The notes: generated from the letters alone by a model not told the origin. DNA of 64,000 nucleotides from JANOAR01 sp031411235 (GCA_031411235.1 JANOAR010000052.1:1-64000); one strand, 5' to 3'. Counted from the first letter of the stretch, positions 16,115 to 25,216 are shown. Program-made: numbers and translations.

Positions 16115-16551
16115 GGCAAAGCGGTGTTGTTTCTCCAGAACACGCACATCGCGTAGAAGCCGAACCACACGACGAGGAAGGGCAGGCAGACGATCTCCAG
16201 GCTCGCTCCCGTGAAGATCATGCGCGCATAGCCGATCATCGCGAGTACGCTGAGTGCGGCAATGCAGTGCAGGAACCAGCGCGATCCCGGTGTGAACACG
16301 GAGACGAGCATCGCGAGCGAGAGCGTGCCGATGAGGCATTGCCACGGTTCGATGTGCCAGGTCTCGGTCTTCGGCACGGTGCCTTCGGTGAAGGCGGTGA
16401 CAAATAGCCTAGTGGTGTAGCGAACCATTTCCGCGCCTTGCTTGGCGGTCGATGCCGTGTCGCGCAGAAACACGACGAGGCTCAGCAGGATGAACGAACT
16501 CAGCGATGCCAAGCCAGTGATGATTCGCAGGATGATGAAGATCGCATTCAT
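16111..16551 (-). CDS. Four-helix membrane protein, unknown
   Basis: 146 residues from the ATG at 16551, chosen over an in-frame upstream start (16632) because the extra 27 residues would be encoded by a REP-like palindrome. Four hydrophobic segments: IFIILRIITGLASLSSFILLSLVVF, CLIGTLSLAMLVSVF, FLHCIAALSVLAMIGYA and IVCLPFLVVWFGFYAMCVFW. No conserved motif recognised. First gene of a minus-strand run (16551 to 14143) with ATGA-coupled junctions. Confidence 0.65.
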   Translation of the reverse strand: MNAIFIILRIITGLASLSSFILLSLVVFLRDTASTAKQGAEMVRYTTRLFVTAFTEGTVPKTETWHIEPWQCLIGTLSLAMLVSVFTPGSRWFLHCIAALSVLAMIGYARMIFTGASLEIVCLPFLVVWFGFYAMCVFWRNNTALP

Positions 16552-16587
16552 CAGGGGAAGTGGGTTCGTGGTGCTGACGTTGGAAGA

Positions 16588-16676
16588 GTAGTCATGAGCT
16601 TCAGCTCGTGAAACCGCCGCAGGCCGAGACAAAGCGAATCGGCCTGCGATGTTCTGCCGGGCTAAAGCCCGCGACT
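16588..16676. repeat. REP-like nested inverted repeats
   Basis: An outer imperfect pair (16588-16608, starting GTAGTCATGAGCTTC, and 16656-16676, CGGGCTAAAGCCCGCGACTAC) encloses a perfect inner hairpin CGCAGGCCGA (16618-16627) / TCGGCCTGCG (16639-16648). The GGGCTAAAGCCC core links it to the family at 1123 and 10722. It separates the membrane-protein unit from the LSm-like gene. Confidence 0.7.
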
Positions 16677-16682
16677 ACTCTC

Positions 16683-16964
16683 TCACTTCGCTGTGCGCAC
16701 GACGACGGCGCTGATGTCGCTGATGCTGACCGTGGCTTCGAACATCTCCATGCCAGTGAGGACGGTGAGATGCACAAGGTTGTCGCCGACAGCAGCGACC
16801 TTGCCGCTGATCTTGTCACCGGACTTGAGCCGGAGTTCAACTTGCTTGCCCGACTGCGATTGCAGCACGGTGGCTTGGGTGCTGTCCTTGGCAGGAGCGA
16901 ATGTGTCGGCCTGAGCGGTGATGTTGAGAGCGAGAATGAGGACGATGAGTTGCAGTGTTTTCAT
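16683..16964 (-). CDS. Small secreted protein with LSm/Hfq-like strand pattern
   Basis: 93 residues: a signal peptide (MKTLQLIVLILALNITAQA) and a mature part of about 74 residues that reads QVELRLKSGDKISGKVAAVG, DNLVHLTV, SISDISAVVVRT. The order V-x-L-x-SG-x-x-xx-GKV followed by two further strands is that of an Sm-like small beta-barrel, here apparently exported. Function unknown; a structural or periplasmic binding role is guesswork. Copy B of the 36-bp element lies 70 bp before the ATG. Confidence 0.65.
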   Translation of the reverse strand: MKTLQLIVLILALNITAQADTFAPAKDSTQATVLQSQSGKQVELRLKSGDKISGKVAAVGDNLVHLTVLTGMEMFEATVSISDISAVVVRTAK

Positions 16965-17034
16965 GATGTTGTGAGTTGGCGGGTTGAGTTGAAGAGGAAT
17001 GACGACACGATCATGGCCCCGATTCGCGCATCGC

Positions 17035-17070
17035 GGTATTGGACGGAGGTGCTAGAACTTTCGTCCGATA
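17035..17070 (-). promoter_or_regulatory. 36-bp regulon element, copy B, upstream of the LSm-like gene
   Basis: Minus strand: begins TATCGGACGAAAGTTCTAG, ends CGTCCAATACC, with CGTCA 30 bp further on. Nearly identical to copy C over more than 65 bp. Confidence 0.8.
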
Positions 17071-17107
17071 TGCCGGGCGTCAGGAAAAGGGATGTGCGAT
17101 CAGTGCA

Positions 17108-19717
17108 TCAAGGCTGGCCGATCACGATCTTGCCGCCTTTGAGTCCGTTGAAGAAGTAGCCCTGGCCGTAGCCGCTTGAATTCGGAAGATCGATGAGCGC
17201 TCCAAAAATGGGCAGGACTTTGGTGGTGCCAGGCAGGATGACGCTGCCGGTGAAGATGCCGGTGCTCGGGGTGAGTGTAAGTTTGAGCTTCGCAGCGTCG
17301 GCTGGCGCGGTGATGACGTTTTTGGTGCTGACGCTCAAATTCTTGCTGAACATGACCAGCCATCCGGCCCCTGTGAGTGTGGCCTTACCACTGCCTGAGT
17401 TCCAGGAGTCCAAAGCGCGGTGACCGGACGCTGGAGGGCTATAACGACATACAGTGCTTGAGGTCTGGCCGACGAATGCTCCCATCTTGGTGGCGTCGCC
17501 AGCGCGTGAGGGACGATTGATAAACACCGTGAGTCCGCCCAATTCCCCTGCACTCAAAGGCATGTAGCCGTCAAATGCGATGCAGCCCTGGCTGGCATAC
17601 ATAGTCGCTATTGCCGTCAACTTGGCGGCTCCGTTCACGTAACCAAGCGCCGTGTAGGCGGTGCCGTCAAACGCCCTGCCTGCAATCACGGCATTGCCAA
17701 GAACGTCCACGGTGACGGTGGCAGCGGTGACAACGTCAATGGGTGTCGTGCCAACGCTGGTGCATGTATAGCGCCCAAGCTCGGGGCAGGGATTGACGAC
17801 GGCAGCGTAGTTTTGAAGGACGCTATTGGTATAGCTGGAGTTGTTCGTCGCGCCGTCGAATAAGGTGAGATCAAAGCCACCGTCGGCATCAGTCGCTTGA
17901 AGGGTGAGAAGCACGGAAGGACGCCCGACGGGGGCGAGCGGGATGACGGCTTTGCCACGCGTATTGAGTTGCGATTTGAAAGGCAAGGTCTGGCCGACAA
18001 TCGAGAGCTTTCCGGTGATTGCGCCAGTGCGGCTGATGGTGGCGAAGCAATTCGCGGAACGCGCGGAGTTGTTGTATGCCAGTCTCGCGTTCATTCGGCC
18101 TGCGACAGGCAGGTATGGATCATTGTCCTCAATAATAACGTCGAAGGAGATGGGCGGTGAGGTGCTGAGCATGACCTCAAACGTCTTGTCCGCTTCTAAG
18201 ACGGAATCATCCAGAATGGACACAATCAGTTCAGCAGATTCATCGTCCGCACCGATGAAACCGGCGTTGAGATTGAAATCGAATCCCTGCATTGCTTCGC
18301 TGCCCTCGCCCTGGGACATGATGAGTTCCATGCTGCTGCCTGCATGGGTGGTGCGGAGGATCGTATTGCGCGCAACACCGTCGTTCTCGGACACGCGGAT
18401 GGTGCGAGATGCAAGACGGAAGCCATTGGCGGTCACGGTGCCGGGGTTCTCATCATCGACCAGGAGGAAGCTCCCGCTGGAGACCGCCCCCAGGGTGGCT
18501 CCTCCTGTTGGTGTGTTGATTTCCACTCCGACGGTCTCGATGTGAGCATCCATATTACTTTCGTCAATGAGGGGGACGGATGGACTGGCAAGCCATGCCG
18601 AGTCCAATCCACCAGAGGGAGATCCGAAGGAGAGCGTCTGGTTCACAGCGGTAAAGTCTGTGCCAGCAGTGGCAGTGCCGCTCGCGTTGGTGGCGAACTT
18701 GAGCGTGGCGGTGAAAGTGCCCGCGTAGCGGCGGAAGACGGTGCATGGGTGTGATGGGCGGCTTTCCGTGCTGCGTCCGAGATCGCTGTCGTTGAAATAG
18801 AATTCGCCAGCAGTGTTGGCCCTGTAGTAGTTGAGTTGGAACTTGCCGGGCAGCCCCATCGCCGCTGTGCTCACGGCGATGTAATACTTCCTGCCAGCGA
18901 CGGCAGTGAAAGCGAGGCGGCTATTGCTGTTCCATCCAGAATCTTCGTCCGAGCCTACCGGGGAGAGCGCTTCTGGCGACGGTTCCTCAAACACGACGAT
19001 CACAGTGCGGTGAATCTCCGGCAGGTAGGTTTGGTCGTTGGTGGGCATGCCGCTGCGAAAACTGAAGTTGGTGTCCACTGTCGCAATACCGCTGAAAGAC
19101 GGAGTCCAGGCATACCACACGGTGTTGGCGACAAACTGTCCATTCAATCCAGGCTCATCAACTGACACAGTGGCGAAACTATTGTCTCCTTGCACCGTGC
19201 CGCGATCACCGATGACGACTTGCGCATTGATGGGGAAGTCATTAGCAGCATTGTCGTCAGAGAGGCGGTGAATGATATTGCACTTTCCCGTGCCCGCGAT
19301 CATCAGCAGTTGCGATCTATAGTCAGCGCTGGCGGTCAAGGTCATGTTCTGGGCGGCATTGAACGCTTGTGGCGTGCCGACTTGTTTGATCCCGGTGAGT
19401 GGGTTGCCCTCATCAATCATTTCAAAAAGGCAGGCAACACCAGACACGGAGGCGTTCGAGATCGTCACCGACCAAGAGGCTCCCGGCTGGTTGACCGTGC
19501 GCGGCAGTTTATACCAGAGCGACTTGCCAGCAGCGGAGCCGTTGAGCAAGGGATCGGTGGTGGCTGCGGTAGCAAGATTGAGGTCCTGGTTCTCGATGAG
19601 CTTGTAATAGCTCTTGAGTTCCATGGCCTTGAGTGCGCTGTCATTGAGCGGAGCCGCAGCGTGTGCGCTGACGATGCTGAGAAACATCGTGGCTAGAGTG
19701 AGTAGGTTTGTTTTCAT
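17108..19717 (-). CDS. Large secreted Calx-beta-domain protein
   Basis: 869 residues from the ATG at 19717, chosen because MKTNLLTLATMFLSIVSAHA is a good signal peptide and because the in-frame extension to 19861 runs through regulatory copy C. The N-terminal half resembles pre-peptidase C-terminal-like segments (WYKLPRTVNQPG; NTVWYAWTPSFSGIATVDT). Two Calx-beta modules follow (SGTATAGTDFTAVNQTLSF ... DDENPGTV; and AELIVSILDDSVLEADKTFEV ... IIEDNDPY). The last 250 residues are a beta-rich domain with LSIVGQTLPFKS and NSGSGKATLTG motifs, and the end GGKIVIGQP. Calx-beta proteins bind Ca2+ and often act in adhesion or matrix. By inference it is part of the local regulon. Confidence 0.82.
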   Translation of the reverse strand: MKTNLLTLATMFLSIVSAHAAAPLNDSALKAMELKSYYKLIENQDLNLATAATTDPLLNGSAAGKSLWYKLPRTVNQPGASWSVTISNASVSGVACLFEMIDEGNPLTGIKQVGTPQAFNAAQNMTLTASADYRSQLLMIAGTGKCNIIHRLSDDNAANDFPINAQVVIGDRGTVQGDNSFATVSVDEPGLNGQFVANTVWYAWTPSFSGIATVDTNFSFRSGMPTNDQTYLPEIHRTVIVVFEEPSPEALSPVGSDEDSGWNSNSRLAFTAVAGRKYYIAVSTAAMGLPGKFQLNYYRANTAGEFYFNDSDLGRSTESRPSHPCTVFRRYAGTFTATLKFATNASGTATAGTDFTAVNQTLSFGSPSGGLDSAWLASPSVPLIDESNMDAHIETVGVEINTPTGGATLGAVSSGSFLLVDDENPGTVTANGFRLASRTIRVSENDGVARNTILRTTHAGSSMELIMSQGEGSEAMQGFDFNLNAGFIGADDESAELIVSILDDSVLEADKTFEVMLSTSPPISFDVIIEDNDPYLPVAGRMNARLAYNNSARSANCFATISRTGAITGKLSIVGQTLPFKSQLNTRGKAVIPLAPVGRPSVLLTLQATDADGGFDLTLFDGATNNSSYTNSVLQNYAAVVNPCPELGRYTCTSVGTTPIDVVTAATVTVDVLGNAVIAGRAFDGTAYTALGYVNGAAKLTAIATMYASQGCIAFDGYMPLSAGELGGLTVFINRPSRAGDATKMGAFVGQTSSTVCRYSPPASGHRALDSWNSGSGKATLTGAGWLVMFSKNLSVSTKNVITAPADAAKLKLTLTPSTGIFTGSVILPGTTKVLPIFGALIDLPNSSGYGQGYFFNGLKGGKIVIGQP

Positions 19718-19779
19718 GATGGGATCGTGAATTGTTGTTTGAACTGACGACACGATCCTGCGCCCGATCTGCGCATCGC

Positions 19780-19815
19780 GGTATTGGACGCAGGTGCTAG
19801 AACTTTCGTCCGATA
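19780..19815 (-). promoter_or_regulatory. 36-bp regulon element, copy C, upstream of the Calx-beta gene
   Basis: Minus strand: begins TATCGGACGAAAGTTCTAG and ends CGTCCAATACC; differs from copy B at one base. 62 bp before the start at 19717, with GATCGTGTCGTCA at the fixed distance. Confidence 0.8.
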
Positions 19816-19857
19816 CAAGGGGCTGGAAGCCCCGATGTTGAATGGGAATGCTTCGCG

Positions 19858-19879
19858 CCATTGGACTTTCGTCCGATGG
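19858..19879. promoter_or_regulatory. Palindromic variant of the regulon core upstream of sensor kinase 1
   Basis: CCATTGGAC-TTTC-GTCCGATGG: 9-bp arms with one mismatch and a 4-bp spacer identical to that at 28672-28691. It lies about 105 bp before the kinase start at 19984 and 42 bp beyond copy C. Confidence 0.55.
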
Positions 19880-19983
19880 TCACAGCGCTTGGTTTCGTGG
19901 ACGATGGCCGCGATAAAAAGCGCCCCTGCTACTCAGGCCTGTTAGGCTAGGAGTGTTGTAATTCACCACCACATCTTGAACCA

Positions 19984-22257
19984 ATGATCTTCAATCCTCT
20001 CAGCTCCAGCAAGAATGGCTGGCCCGCTCGTTCGCATCCGTTCCGGTGGTGGAGCTGGGCGTTGATGCTGTGCCTTCTGTCATGCACTGGCCTTCACTCG
20101 CTGACAGCTCAGACGGCGGAGACGCTCACGAAGGTGAAGGCAGTGCTCGCCTTGCCACACGAAGTCGCTGAGGCGGGGACGACGAAGGTGCGGCTGCAAG
20201 GAGTAGTGGTGGAGGTAGCGGCCAAGGGGGAGGAGTTTTCGCTGCACGATGGCGACGCCTGTGTCTCCGTGATGGTGGCGGGAGAGGCGTCGGCTCCAGC
20301 GGTGGGAGACAAAGTGGAGATCGAGGGCAGCGTGTTTTCAGAACCTTTCCTCGAACGCAAGCGCACGCGCGTGAAGGCGAGCAAGCTCACCGCTCTCGGC
20401 ACCGCGCCCATGCCCGAAGCCAAACCCATCGGCATTGGAGAGGCGGCAGAGTTCAAGCATCTCGACCAGTGGGTGAGCGTAGAAGGCATCGTGCTGCAAG
20501 TGCGCTCCTCCATGTCGCTCTTCACCATTCAGTTGGCGAGCGGGGGCACGTCTTGCAATGTCCTCGTCCGACAGTGGCCACGGATGGAGATCCCGCATGA
20601 CTGGATCGGTGGCAGGGTGCGTGTGACCGGCATCAATCGGGCTTACCTTCCAGGCAGCAACTTCCTCTCCATCGTCGCGACGTCACAGGCGCAAGCCACG
20701 GTGCTCAAGACCGGCGTGGTTGATCCGCTGGAGGCACCGCTCACCACGGTGAGTGCCTTGAGTGACAATGCGGCGAACAAAGATGAGCGGGTGAAGCTCA
20801 CGGGCACACTGCTGGGTGCGACGTCGGGCAATGTCTTCTATGCGCGCGGTGACGATGGCGGCGCTTTCGCCTTCTACATGCTGCTTCCCATTGATGAAGA
20901 CAAGAGCGGGCGCTTCTCCACGCCGATCATCATGCCGAAGTGCAATGCAGGCGATGTGGTGGAGGTGGTGGGCATTCCCAGCCGGGTGAAGAAAGGGGTG
21001 CATCTCGACTTTGGTGTTGTCCGTGTGCTGCGCTCCGCCGCCGTGCCTGCCGCCGCCGCCACGGACATCCCCATGGTCGCCGCAGGCAAACACATTCACG
21101 ATTTGGTGGAGATCGAGGGTCGTCTGCTGTCGCAAGACGATGTGCTCGTGGCTCCGGGTCGCTGGCGCACGACGATGAAGCTGGGAGCTGACGATCAAAC
21201 GGTGATCGTGTTCCTGGATGCATCGTCGCGGGGCACCGTGCCTCACTTTAACAACGACAGCCGACTGCGTGTGCGCGGTATCGTGACGGCGGCGTATTAC
21301 CCGGAGATTCGTGTGTGGCTGCCAACACCGAATGATGTGCAATCGCTGGGCGTGGCCACGGAAGTGGTGACGCGCCGTTTGTGGATCGGATTGGCGATTG
21401 CCGCCGGGATCGTAGTCCTTCTGGTCGGCTGGGCGCTGATGTTGCACCGTTCGCGCCTAGCAATGAATGAACTCAACGCCAGCCTGGAGTCGCGCGTGAG
21501 TGAGCGCACTGCTGAGCTGGCTGCTGCGAAGGACGATCTCGCGCGTGCGCTTTCCCAAGAACGTGAACTCGGCGAGATGAAATCACGATTCGTCTCACTG
21601 GTGTCGCATGAGTTTCGCACGCCGCTGGGGATCACCATGAGCGCGGTCGAAGTGCTGCGCCACTATGGTGGCAAGATCACACCTGAGAAGCACTCGGAGC
21701 TTCATGAGGACATTCATGCCGCCACCTTGCAGATGGCCGGCCTGATGGAGCAAGTGCTTCTCCTCGGGAAAGCGGAGGCGGGTAAAATCGGCTGGCAACC
21801 CGCGCACGTTGACCTGCCGGTGCTCTGTGAAAAAATCGTGGATGAGGGGCTCTCAGCCACCCATCGCCGCTGCCCTGTAAACTTCACCGCTGAAGGAAAC
21901 TTCGATGGTGCGATGGTGGATGAGTCGCTGGTGCGGCACATCATCGGCAATCTCTTGTCCAACGCCGTAAAGTATTCAGCCGAGGGTTCGCCCGTTGAAT
22001 TCACTCTGTCCCGTGAAGGCGACAAGGCGGTCTTGAAGCTGCAAGACCACGGCATCGGCATTCCGATGGCCGATCAAGCCAAGCTCTTCGACGCCTTCCA
22101 TCGTGCCTCTAATGTGGGTGAGACTCCCGGCACAGGTCTCGGCCTGCTGCTGGTGAAACACTGTGTGGATCAGCATCGTGGCACCATGCAGATGCAAACC
22201 GAAGAGGGAGTCGGCACCACCTTCACGGTGCGACTGCCGCTGGTCAGTGTGAAGTGA
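19984..22257 (+). CDS. Sensor histidine kinase 1 with four OB-fold-like periplasmic repeats
   Basis: 757 residues. N-terminal membrane segment/signal (about 23-43), then a periplasmic region (about 45-460) made of four repeats with the same plan: VxLxG-strand, a hydrophobic core strand, then VGDxVxxxG. Repeats begin at VRLQGVVVEV, VSVEGIVLQV, VKLTGTLLGA and VEIEGRLLSQ. A second helix (about 466-487, LWIGLAIAAGIVVLLVGWALML split by none) is followed by a coiled coil, HisKA (H-box VSHEFRTPLG near 541) and HATPase_c (N-box NLLSNAVKYS near 655, G1 DHGIGIP near 690, G2 GTGLGL near 716). No receiver domain. The ligand of the OB-like repeats is unknown. Paralogous to the kinase at 25276. Confidence 0.9.
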   Translation: MIFNPLSSSKNGWPARSHPFRWWSWALMLCLLSCTGLHSLTAQTAETLTKVKAVLALPHEVAEAGTTKVRLQGVVVEVAAKGEEFSLHDGDACVSVMVAGEASAPAVGDKVEIEGSVFSEPFLERKRTRVKASKLTALGTAPMPEAKPIGIGEAAEFKHLDQWVSVEGIVLQVRSSMSLFTIQLASGGTSCNVLVRQWPRMEIPHDWIGGRVRVTGINRAYLPGSNFLSIVATSQAQATVLKTGVVDPLEAPLTTVSALSDNAANKDERVKLTGTLLGATSGNVFYARGDDGGAFAFYMLLPIDEDKSGRFSTPIIMPKCNAGDVVEVVGIPSRVKKGVHLDFGVVRVLRSAAVPAAAATDIPMVAAGKHIHDLVEIEGRLLSQDDVLVAPGRWRTTMKLGADDQTVIVFLDASSRGTVPHFNNDSRLRVRGIVTAAYYPEIRVWLPTPNDVQSLGVATEVVTRRLWIGLAIAAGIVVLLVGWALMLHRSRLAMNELNASLESRVSERTAELAAAKDDLARALSQERELGEMKSRFVSLVSHEFRTPLGITMSAVEVLRHYGGKITPEKHSELHEDIHAATLQMAGLMEQVLLLGKAEAGKIGWQPAHVDLPVLCEKIVDEGLSATHRRCPVNFTAEGNFDGAMVDESLVRHIIGNLLSNAVKYSAEGSPVEFTLSREGDKAVLKLQDHGIGIPMADQAKLFDAFHRASNVGETPGTGLGLLLVKHCVDQHRGTMQMQTEEGVGTTFTVRLPLVSVK

Positions 22258-22267
22258 ACTCGTAGGA

Positions 22268-23086
22268 TCACGCGCCACATTCGATGCTCAGCACTTGCAC
22301 GAGCTTACCCTTTTGCATCTGCCACACCTCCATGCCGCCGCCTTCATAGTAGCTACTGCGAATTAGCACCTCCAGCGTGCCGTCGCCATTCAGATCCAGC
22401 AGTCCCGCGATTTCATAAGTGTTCGGTGCCGCGTTCAGATCGGCCTTCGCATACACTTCGCCGCTCACGAGTTGCGTCTGCACCTTGGTTCCGATCACTG
22501 AGCGCAATGCAACCAATGAATAGTCGCCCGCTCGCGGTGCGCTGGGCACCTCGCTGGGAAGATAATGCGTCGCAGCGGTCAGCACTTCATCAGTGCCGTC
22601 GCCGTCGAGATCGACGCGCAGCAGTTGCGTGAGCTTCACCACGGGACGCTCAATGCCCTGGCTATTGAGCAGTGCTTTCATCGCCTGCAAATACACGTCC
22701 TGGGTGAGGCTTGCGGCAAGGCTTTGGCGAGGCATGGGATTCCACTCTGCATTCATGCCGATGGCGTGCTTACGCGTGTCGGAGTCGATCTCAGTCGAGA
22801 GCTTTTGCAGCCAGACATCCGGGCAAAGATCAGCATCGGGTGCTGCCTTGGCACCGGTGACCTTGCCTGCCTCACCCGCGAGCGTGAAGACCCGATACGT
22901 CGTCGCGGGCGCGGACAAACGTTTGCCTGCGGCTTCGCTGGCGAGCCACTTGCCCTCGGCATGACCACCGATCACATAGCTCCACGGCAGCTCGATGAAG
23001 CTGGCAAAAGGTTTGTCCTCGGCAGATGCCAAGGTGCTGAGCAACAACGCCGTGAGGCTGGAGAGAAATGCGCGCATGGATGTCAC
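22268..23086 (-). CDS. Secreted protein with VCBS/FG-GAP-like Asp-rich motifs
   Basis: 272 residues; a signal peptide follows the start (MRAFLSSLTALLLSTLASA; an internal ATG at 23077 is equally likely as start). Two Ca-binding-type motifs, VDLDGDGTDEVL and LDLNGDGTLEVL, lie near 165 and 235 and belong to the VCBS/FG-GAP repeat type. The rest resembles a periplasmic protein that reports a value (YVIGGHAEGKWLASEAAG). It ends 10 bp from the stop of the convergent kinase gene. I do not recognise a named family; a role with the kinase is only suggested by position. Confidence 0.75.
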   Translation of the reverse strand: MTSMRAFLSSLTALLLSTLASAEDKPFASFIELPWSYVIGGHAEGKWLASEAAGKRLSAPATTYRVFTLAGEAGKVTGAKAAPDADLCPDVWLQKLSTEIDSDTRKHAIGMNAEWNPMPRQSLAASLTQDVYLQAMKALLNSQGIERPVVKLTQLLRVDLDGDGTDEVLTAATHYLPSEVPSAPRAGDYSLVALRSVIGTKVQTQLVSGEVYAKADLNAAPNTYEIAGLLDLNGDGTLEVLIRSSYYEGGGMEVWQMQKGKLVQVLSIECGA

Positions 23087-23164
23087 TAAAGATTGCTCGT
23101 TGCGCTAGCGCAAGCAGGCAACATCGCAGACGCGAATCCGTCACGCACACCGCACGATGCAAGA

Positions 23165-23662
23165 TCAGGCAGGCGATCCTGGGAAGAAGGGCTTGCTGCT
23201 CATACAACGGAGCCCCAGGAACAAGCACACGCTCACGAACAGAAAGCCCACACACATGGGCAACCAGAGTTGCTTGGCGGAGTAGATCTTCGCGTTCTCA
23301 GGATGTGATGGCAGGTAAACCATCGGGTGCTCGTCGCCGACCTTCGCTTCGGTGTGGAAAGTGGCGAGTGTCTTCACTTGCAAGGTCTCCCCCTTCTTCG
23401 TGGTGAAGTCGAGATACATAAAGGTCAGCTCGCCACCGCGGCTCACAGCTTGTTTGGGGCCAAAGCCCTTCTGCTCCCACTTGGACGCCGTGCTGGTGGT
23501 GATCTTCTCCACCTTCTTCACGATGCCGGTGGAGTGCTCACCCAAGAGAGCGAGCGGAATTTCCTTCATGCACAGCGATGTGGCACCGAGCAGGGCGAGG
23601 GCGATGAGGCCGATGCCGATGAGCTTTTTGAATACGATGGCTTGGGATTTGGTGAAGGTCAT
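23165..23662 (-). CDS. DUF3592-like two-helix membrane protein
   Basis: 165 residues: helix one about 13-31 (LIGIGLIALALLGATSLCM), a periplasmic or cytoplasmic beta-rich loop (about 40-125) with TGIVKKVEKITTSTASKWEQ and LTFMYLDFTTKKGETLQ, GDEHPMVYLPSHPENAKIY, and helix two about 132-152 (LWLPMCVGFLFVSVCLFLG). The VxY-PxxPxxAKI sequence is the DUF3592 signature. Function unknown. Copy D of the 36-bp element lies 67 bp upstream. Confidence 0.75.
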   Translation of the reverse strand: MTFTKSQAIVFKKLIGIGLIALALLGATSLCMKEIPLALLGEHSTGIVKKVEKITTSTASKWEQKGFGPKQAVSRGGELTFMYLDFTTKKGETLQVKTLATFHTEAKVGDEHPMVYLPSHPENAKIYSAKQLWLPMCVGFLFVSVCLFLGLRCMSSKPFFPGSPA

Positions 23663-23728
23663 GGGGATGCGATGGGTGCGGGGTGAAAATTGCTGACGAC
23701 AGGATCATGCACTCGCTCTTCGCCGTTG

Positions 23729-23764
23729 GGTATTGGACGGAGGTTCTATGACTTTAGTCGGATG
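23729..23764 (-). promoter_or_regulatory. 36-bp regulon element, copy D, upstream of the DUF3592 gene
   Basis: Minus strand: begins CATCCGACTAAAGTCATAGA, ends CGTCCAATACC, followed 30 bp later by CGTCA within GATCCTGTCGTCA. About 67 bp before the start codon. Confidence 0.75.
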
Positions 23765-23778
23765 TGCCGCAGCGGCGG

Positions 23779-24921
23779 TTACTTCTTCCGAAACGGATGC
23801 AGCAACTGGTTCAGGTAGCCGCTCGGCACGGGATGACCCCCGATGCCGTAGCCTTCTGGCCAGCGCTCATCGGGCATGTGATGGGTGCCGAACACTTTGT
23901 CGATCACTGGGAAGTGAATCGAGAAATTGACGTCGATGGCTTCCTTCTCAAGGCCGTGGTGCCAGTGGTGGAAGCGCGGGGTGACCAGAATCTTTTCCAT
24001 CCAGCGCAAGCGCCAGCCGATGTTGGCATGAACGAAGGTGGACGAGAGATACACCATGAAAATATAGATGCTGACGGCGGTCTGATGGAAGCCGAGCATC
24101 ATCATCGGAAACACCGTGGTGCCTCGCAGCGCTAGGATTTCGAGGAAGTGCATTCGCGCACCTGCCATCCAGTCCATCGACTTGGCGGAGTGATGCACGG
24201 CGTGGAAACGCCACAGCATGGGGATGCGATGAAAGGCGCGATGAACCCAGTACTGCACGAGATCGGTGAAGAACATGATCGCCACGACTTGGAGCAAGAG
24301 GGGCCATGAGGCCACCCAATCCCGAAAGCCGCCCCAAGGGGTTGCGGCAAAGAGCGTGCGAGCCGGGCCAAAGCTGAGCCAGGTAAGCATCTGCACCAAC
24401 ATGCTGCTCACGAGGTAGTAGAAGATGTCTTCACGCCACTCGGTGCGGAAGAGCGGTTGCTCGGCACGTCTGGGAAACAGAGTCTCCAGAGGGATGAAGA
24501 GCAGGCCGGTGAACAGCACATTGAGCACGAAGAAATCGAGCCCCAGATACAATGGCGTGTAGTCGCCCACCACTGGCGTGGCCATGCAGCCGCCCAGTGC
24601 AGAGGCCAGCATGGTGGCGATCATGCCCGCCACTCCGAGCGTCTTGGATTCCCGCAAGATAAGGCTCAGGGCCGCACTGAGGAAGGCGATGAGCATCAAC
24701 GACAGCAGCACGATGCGGAACCCCGGCTTGCTCAGCATGGGCGTCAGTTCGGCCATGCTAAACACGCCAGGAAAGCGCAGAGTGAGCACGAGCCCGAGTG
24801 AGCCTACGCCAAGGGCAAGCCCGAGCACCCCACTGATCCAGCCACTGCCAAACTGTTTGAGCGCAGGCGCGGATTCAAGTTCAGCGCGGATGCGTGCTCG
24901 GGATTTCTGAATGAGTTTCAT
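23779..24921 (-). CDS. Sterol desaturase / fatty acid hydroxylase family membrane enzyme
   Basis: 380 residues, about seven membrane helices. Three histidine clusters typical of the family: HRAFH (near 229), HAVHH (near 241) and HHWHH (near 318), with further GTHH near the end. They bind the di-iron centre of enzymes that hydroxylate or desaturate lipids at the membrane. The N-terminal 150 residues, with three or four extra helices, are an additional membrane part; the family core is about 230 residues. It follows a small ORF (24978-25157) by 57 bp and is probably cotranscribed with it from copy E. Substrate unknown. Confidence 0.85.
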   Translation of the reverse strand: MKLIQKSRARIRAELESAPALKQFGSGWISGVLGLALGVGSLGLVLTLRFPGVFSMAELTPMLSKPGFRIVLLSLMLIAFLSAALSLILRESKTLGVAGMIATMLASALGGCMATPVVGDYTPLYLGLDFFVLNVLFTGLLFIPLETLFPRRAEQPLFRTEWREDIFYYLVSSMLVQMLTWLSFGPARTLFAATPWGGFRDWVASWPLLLQVVAIMFFTDLVQYWVHRAFHRIPMLWRFHAVHHSAKSMDWMAGARMHFLEILALRGTTVFPMMMLGFHQTAVSIYIFMVYLSSTFVHANIGWRLRWMEKILVTPRFHHWHHGLEKEAIDVNFSIHFPVIDKVFGTHHMPDERWPEGYGIGGHPVPSGYLNQLLHPFRKK

Positions 24922-24977
24922 GGTATGTGGATGGGAAGGTCAGTGCGGGAATTGATGGATCGAGATGAGCGGTCATC

Positions 24978-25157
24978 TCACGGAGGATCAATGTACCCAT
25001 CGCCATAGGAAGGTTCAAATCTCGTTTTCCGATGCAAGCCGAGAAGCTGCTCTACGATGCGCCACGCTGCTTCCACGGCGGAAACAGGGTGAATGAGGTT
25101 GCGGATGAAGGTCATGGTGGAATTGCGAGAGAGGTAGAGGACGTGTTTGCTGTTCAT
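24978..25157 (-). CDS. Small protein (59 aa) under regulon copy E
   Basis: ATG at 25157, stop TGA at 24978-24980. Sequence begins MNSKHVLYLSRNSTMTFIRN and ends FEPSYGDGYIDPP; an internal ATG at 25115 would give 45 residues. The middle (HPVSAVEAAWRIVEQLLGLH) looks like an amphipathic helix. It is real in my view because the 36-bp element lies 60 bp before this start, the same spacing as at the other five genes, and no other start fits that spacing. It is 57 bp ahead of the hydroxylase gene. Confidence 0.6.
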   Translation of the reverse strand: MNSKHVLYLSRNSTMTFIRNLIHPVSAVEAAWRIVEQLLGLHRKTRFEPSYGDGYIDPP

Positions 25158-25216
25158 GAAGTCGTATCGTTGTTTGTCGTGACTTCGTCACCATGAGCGT
25201 GAGTTGGAATGTTGGG

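Noticed and set aside
16551..16632. Longer start for the four-helix membrane protein
   Set aside because: The extra 27 residues are translated from a REP-like palindrome.
19717..19861. Longer start for the Calx-beta protein
   Set aside because: It would place regulatory copy C inside the coding region and destroy the signal peptide position.
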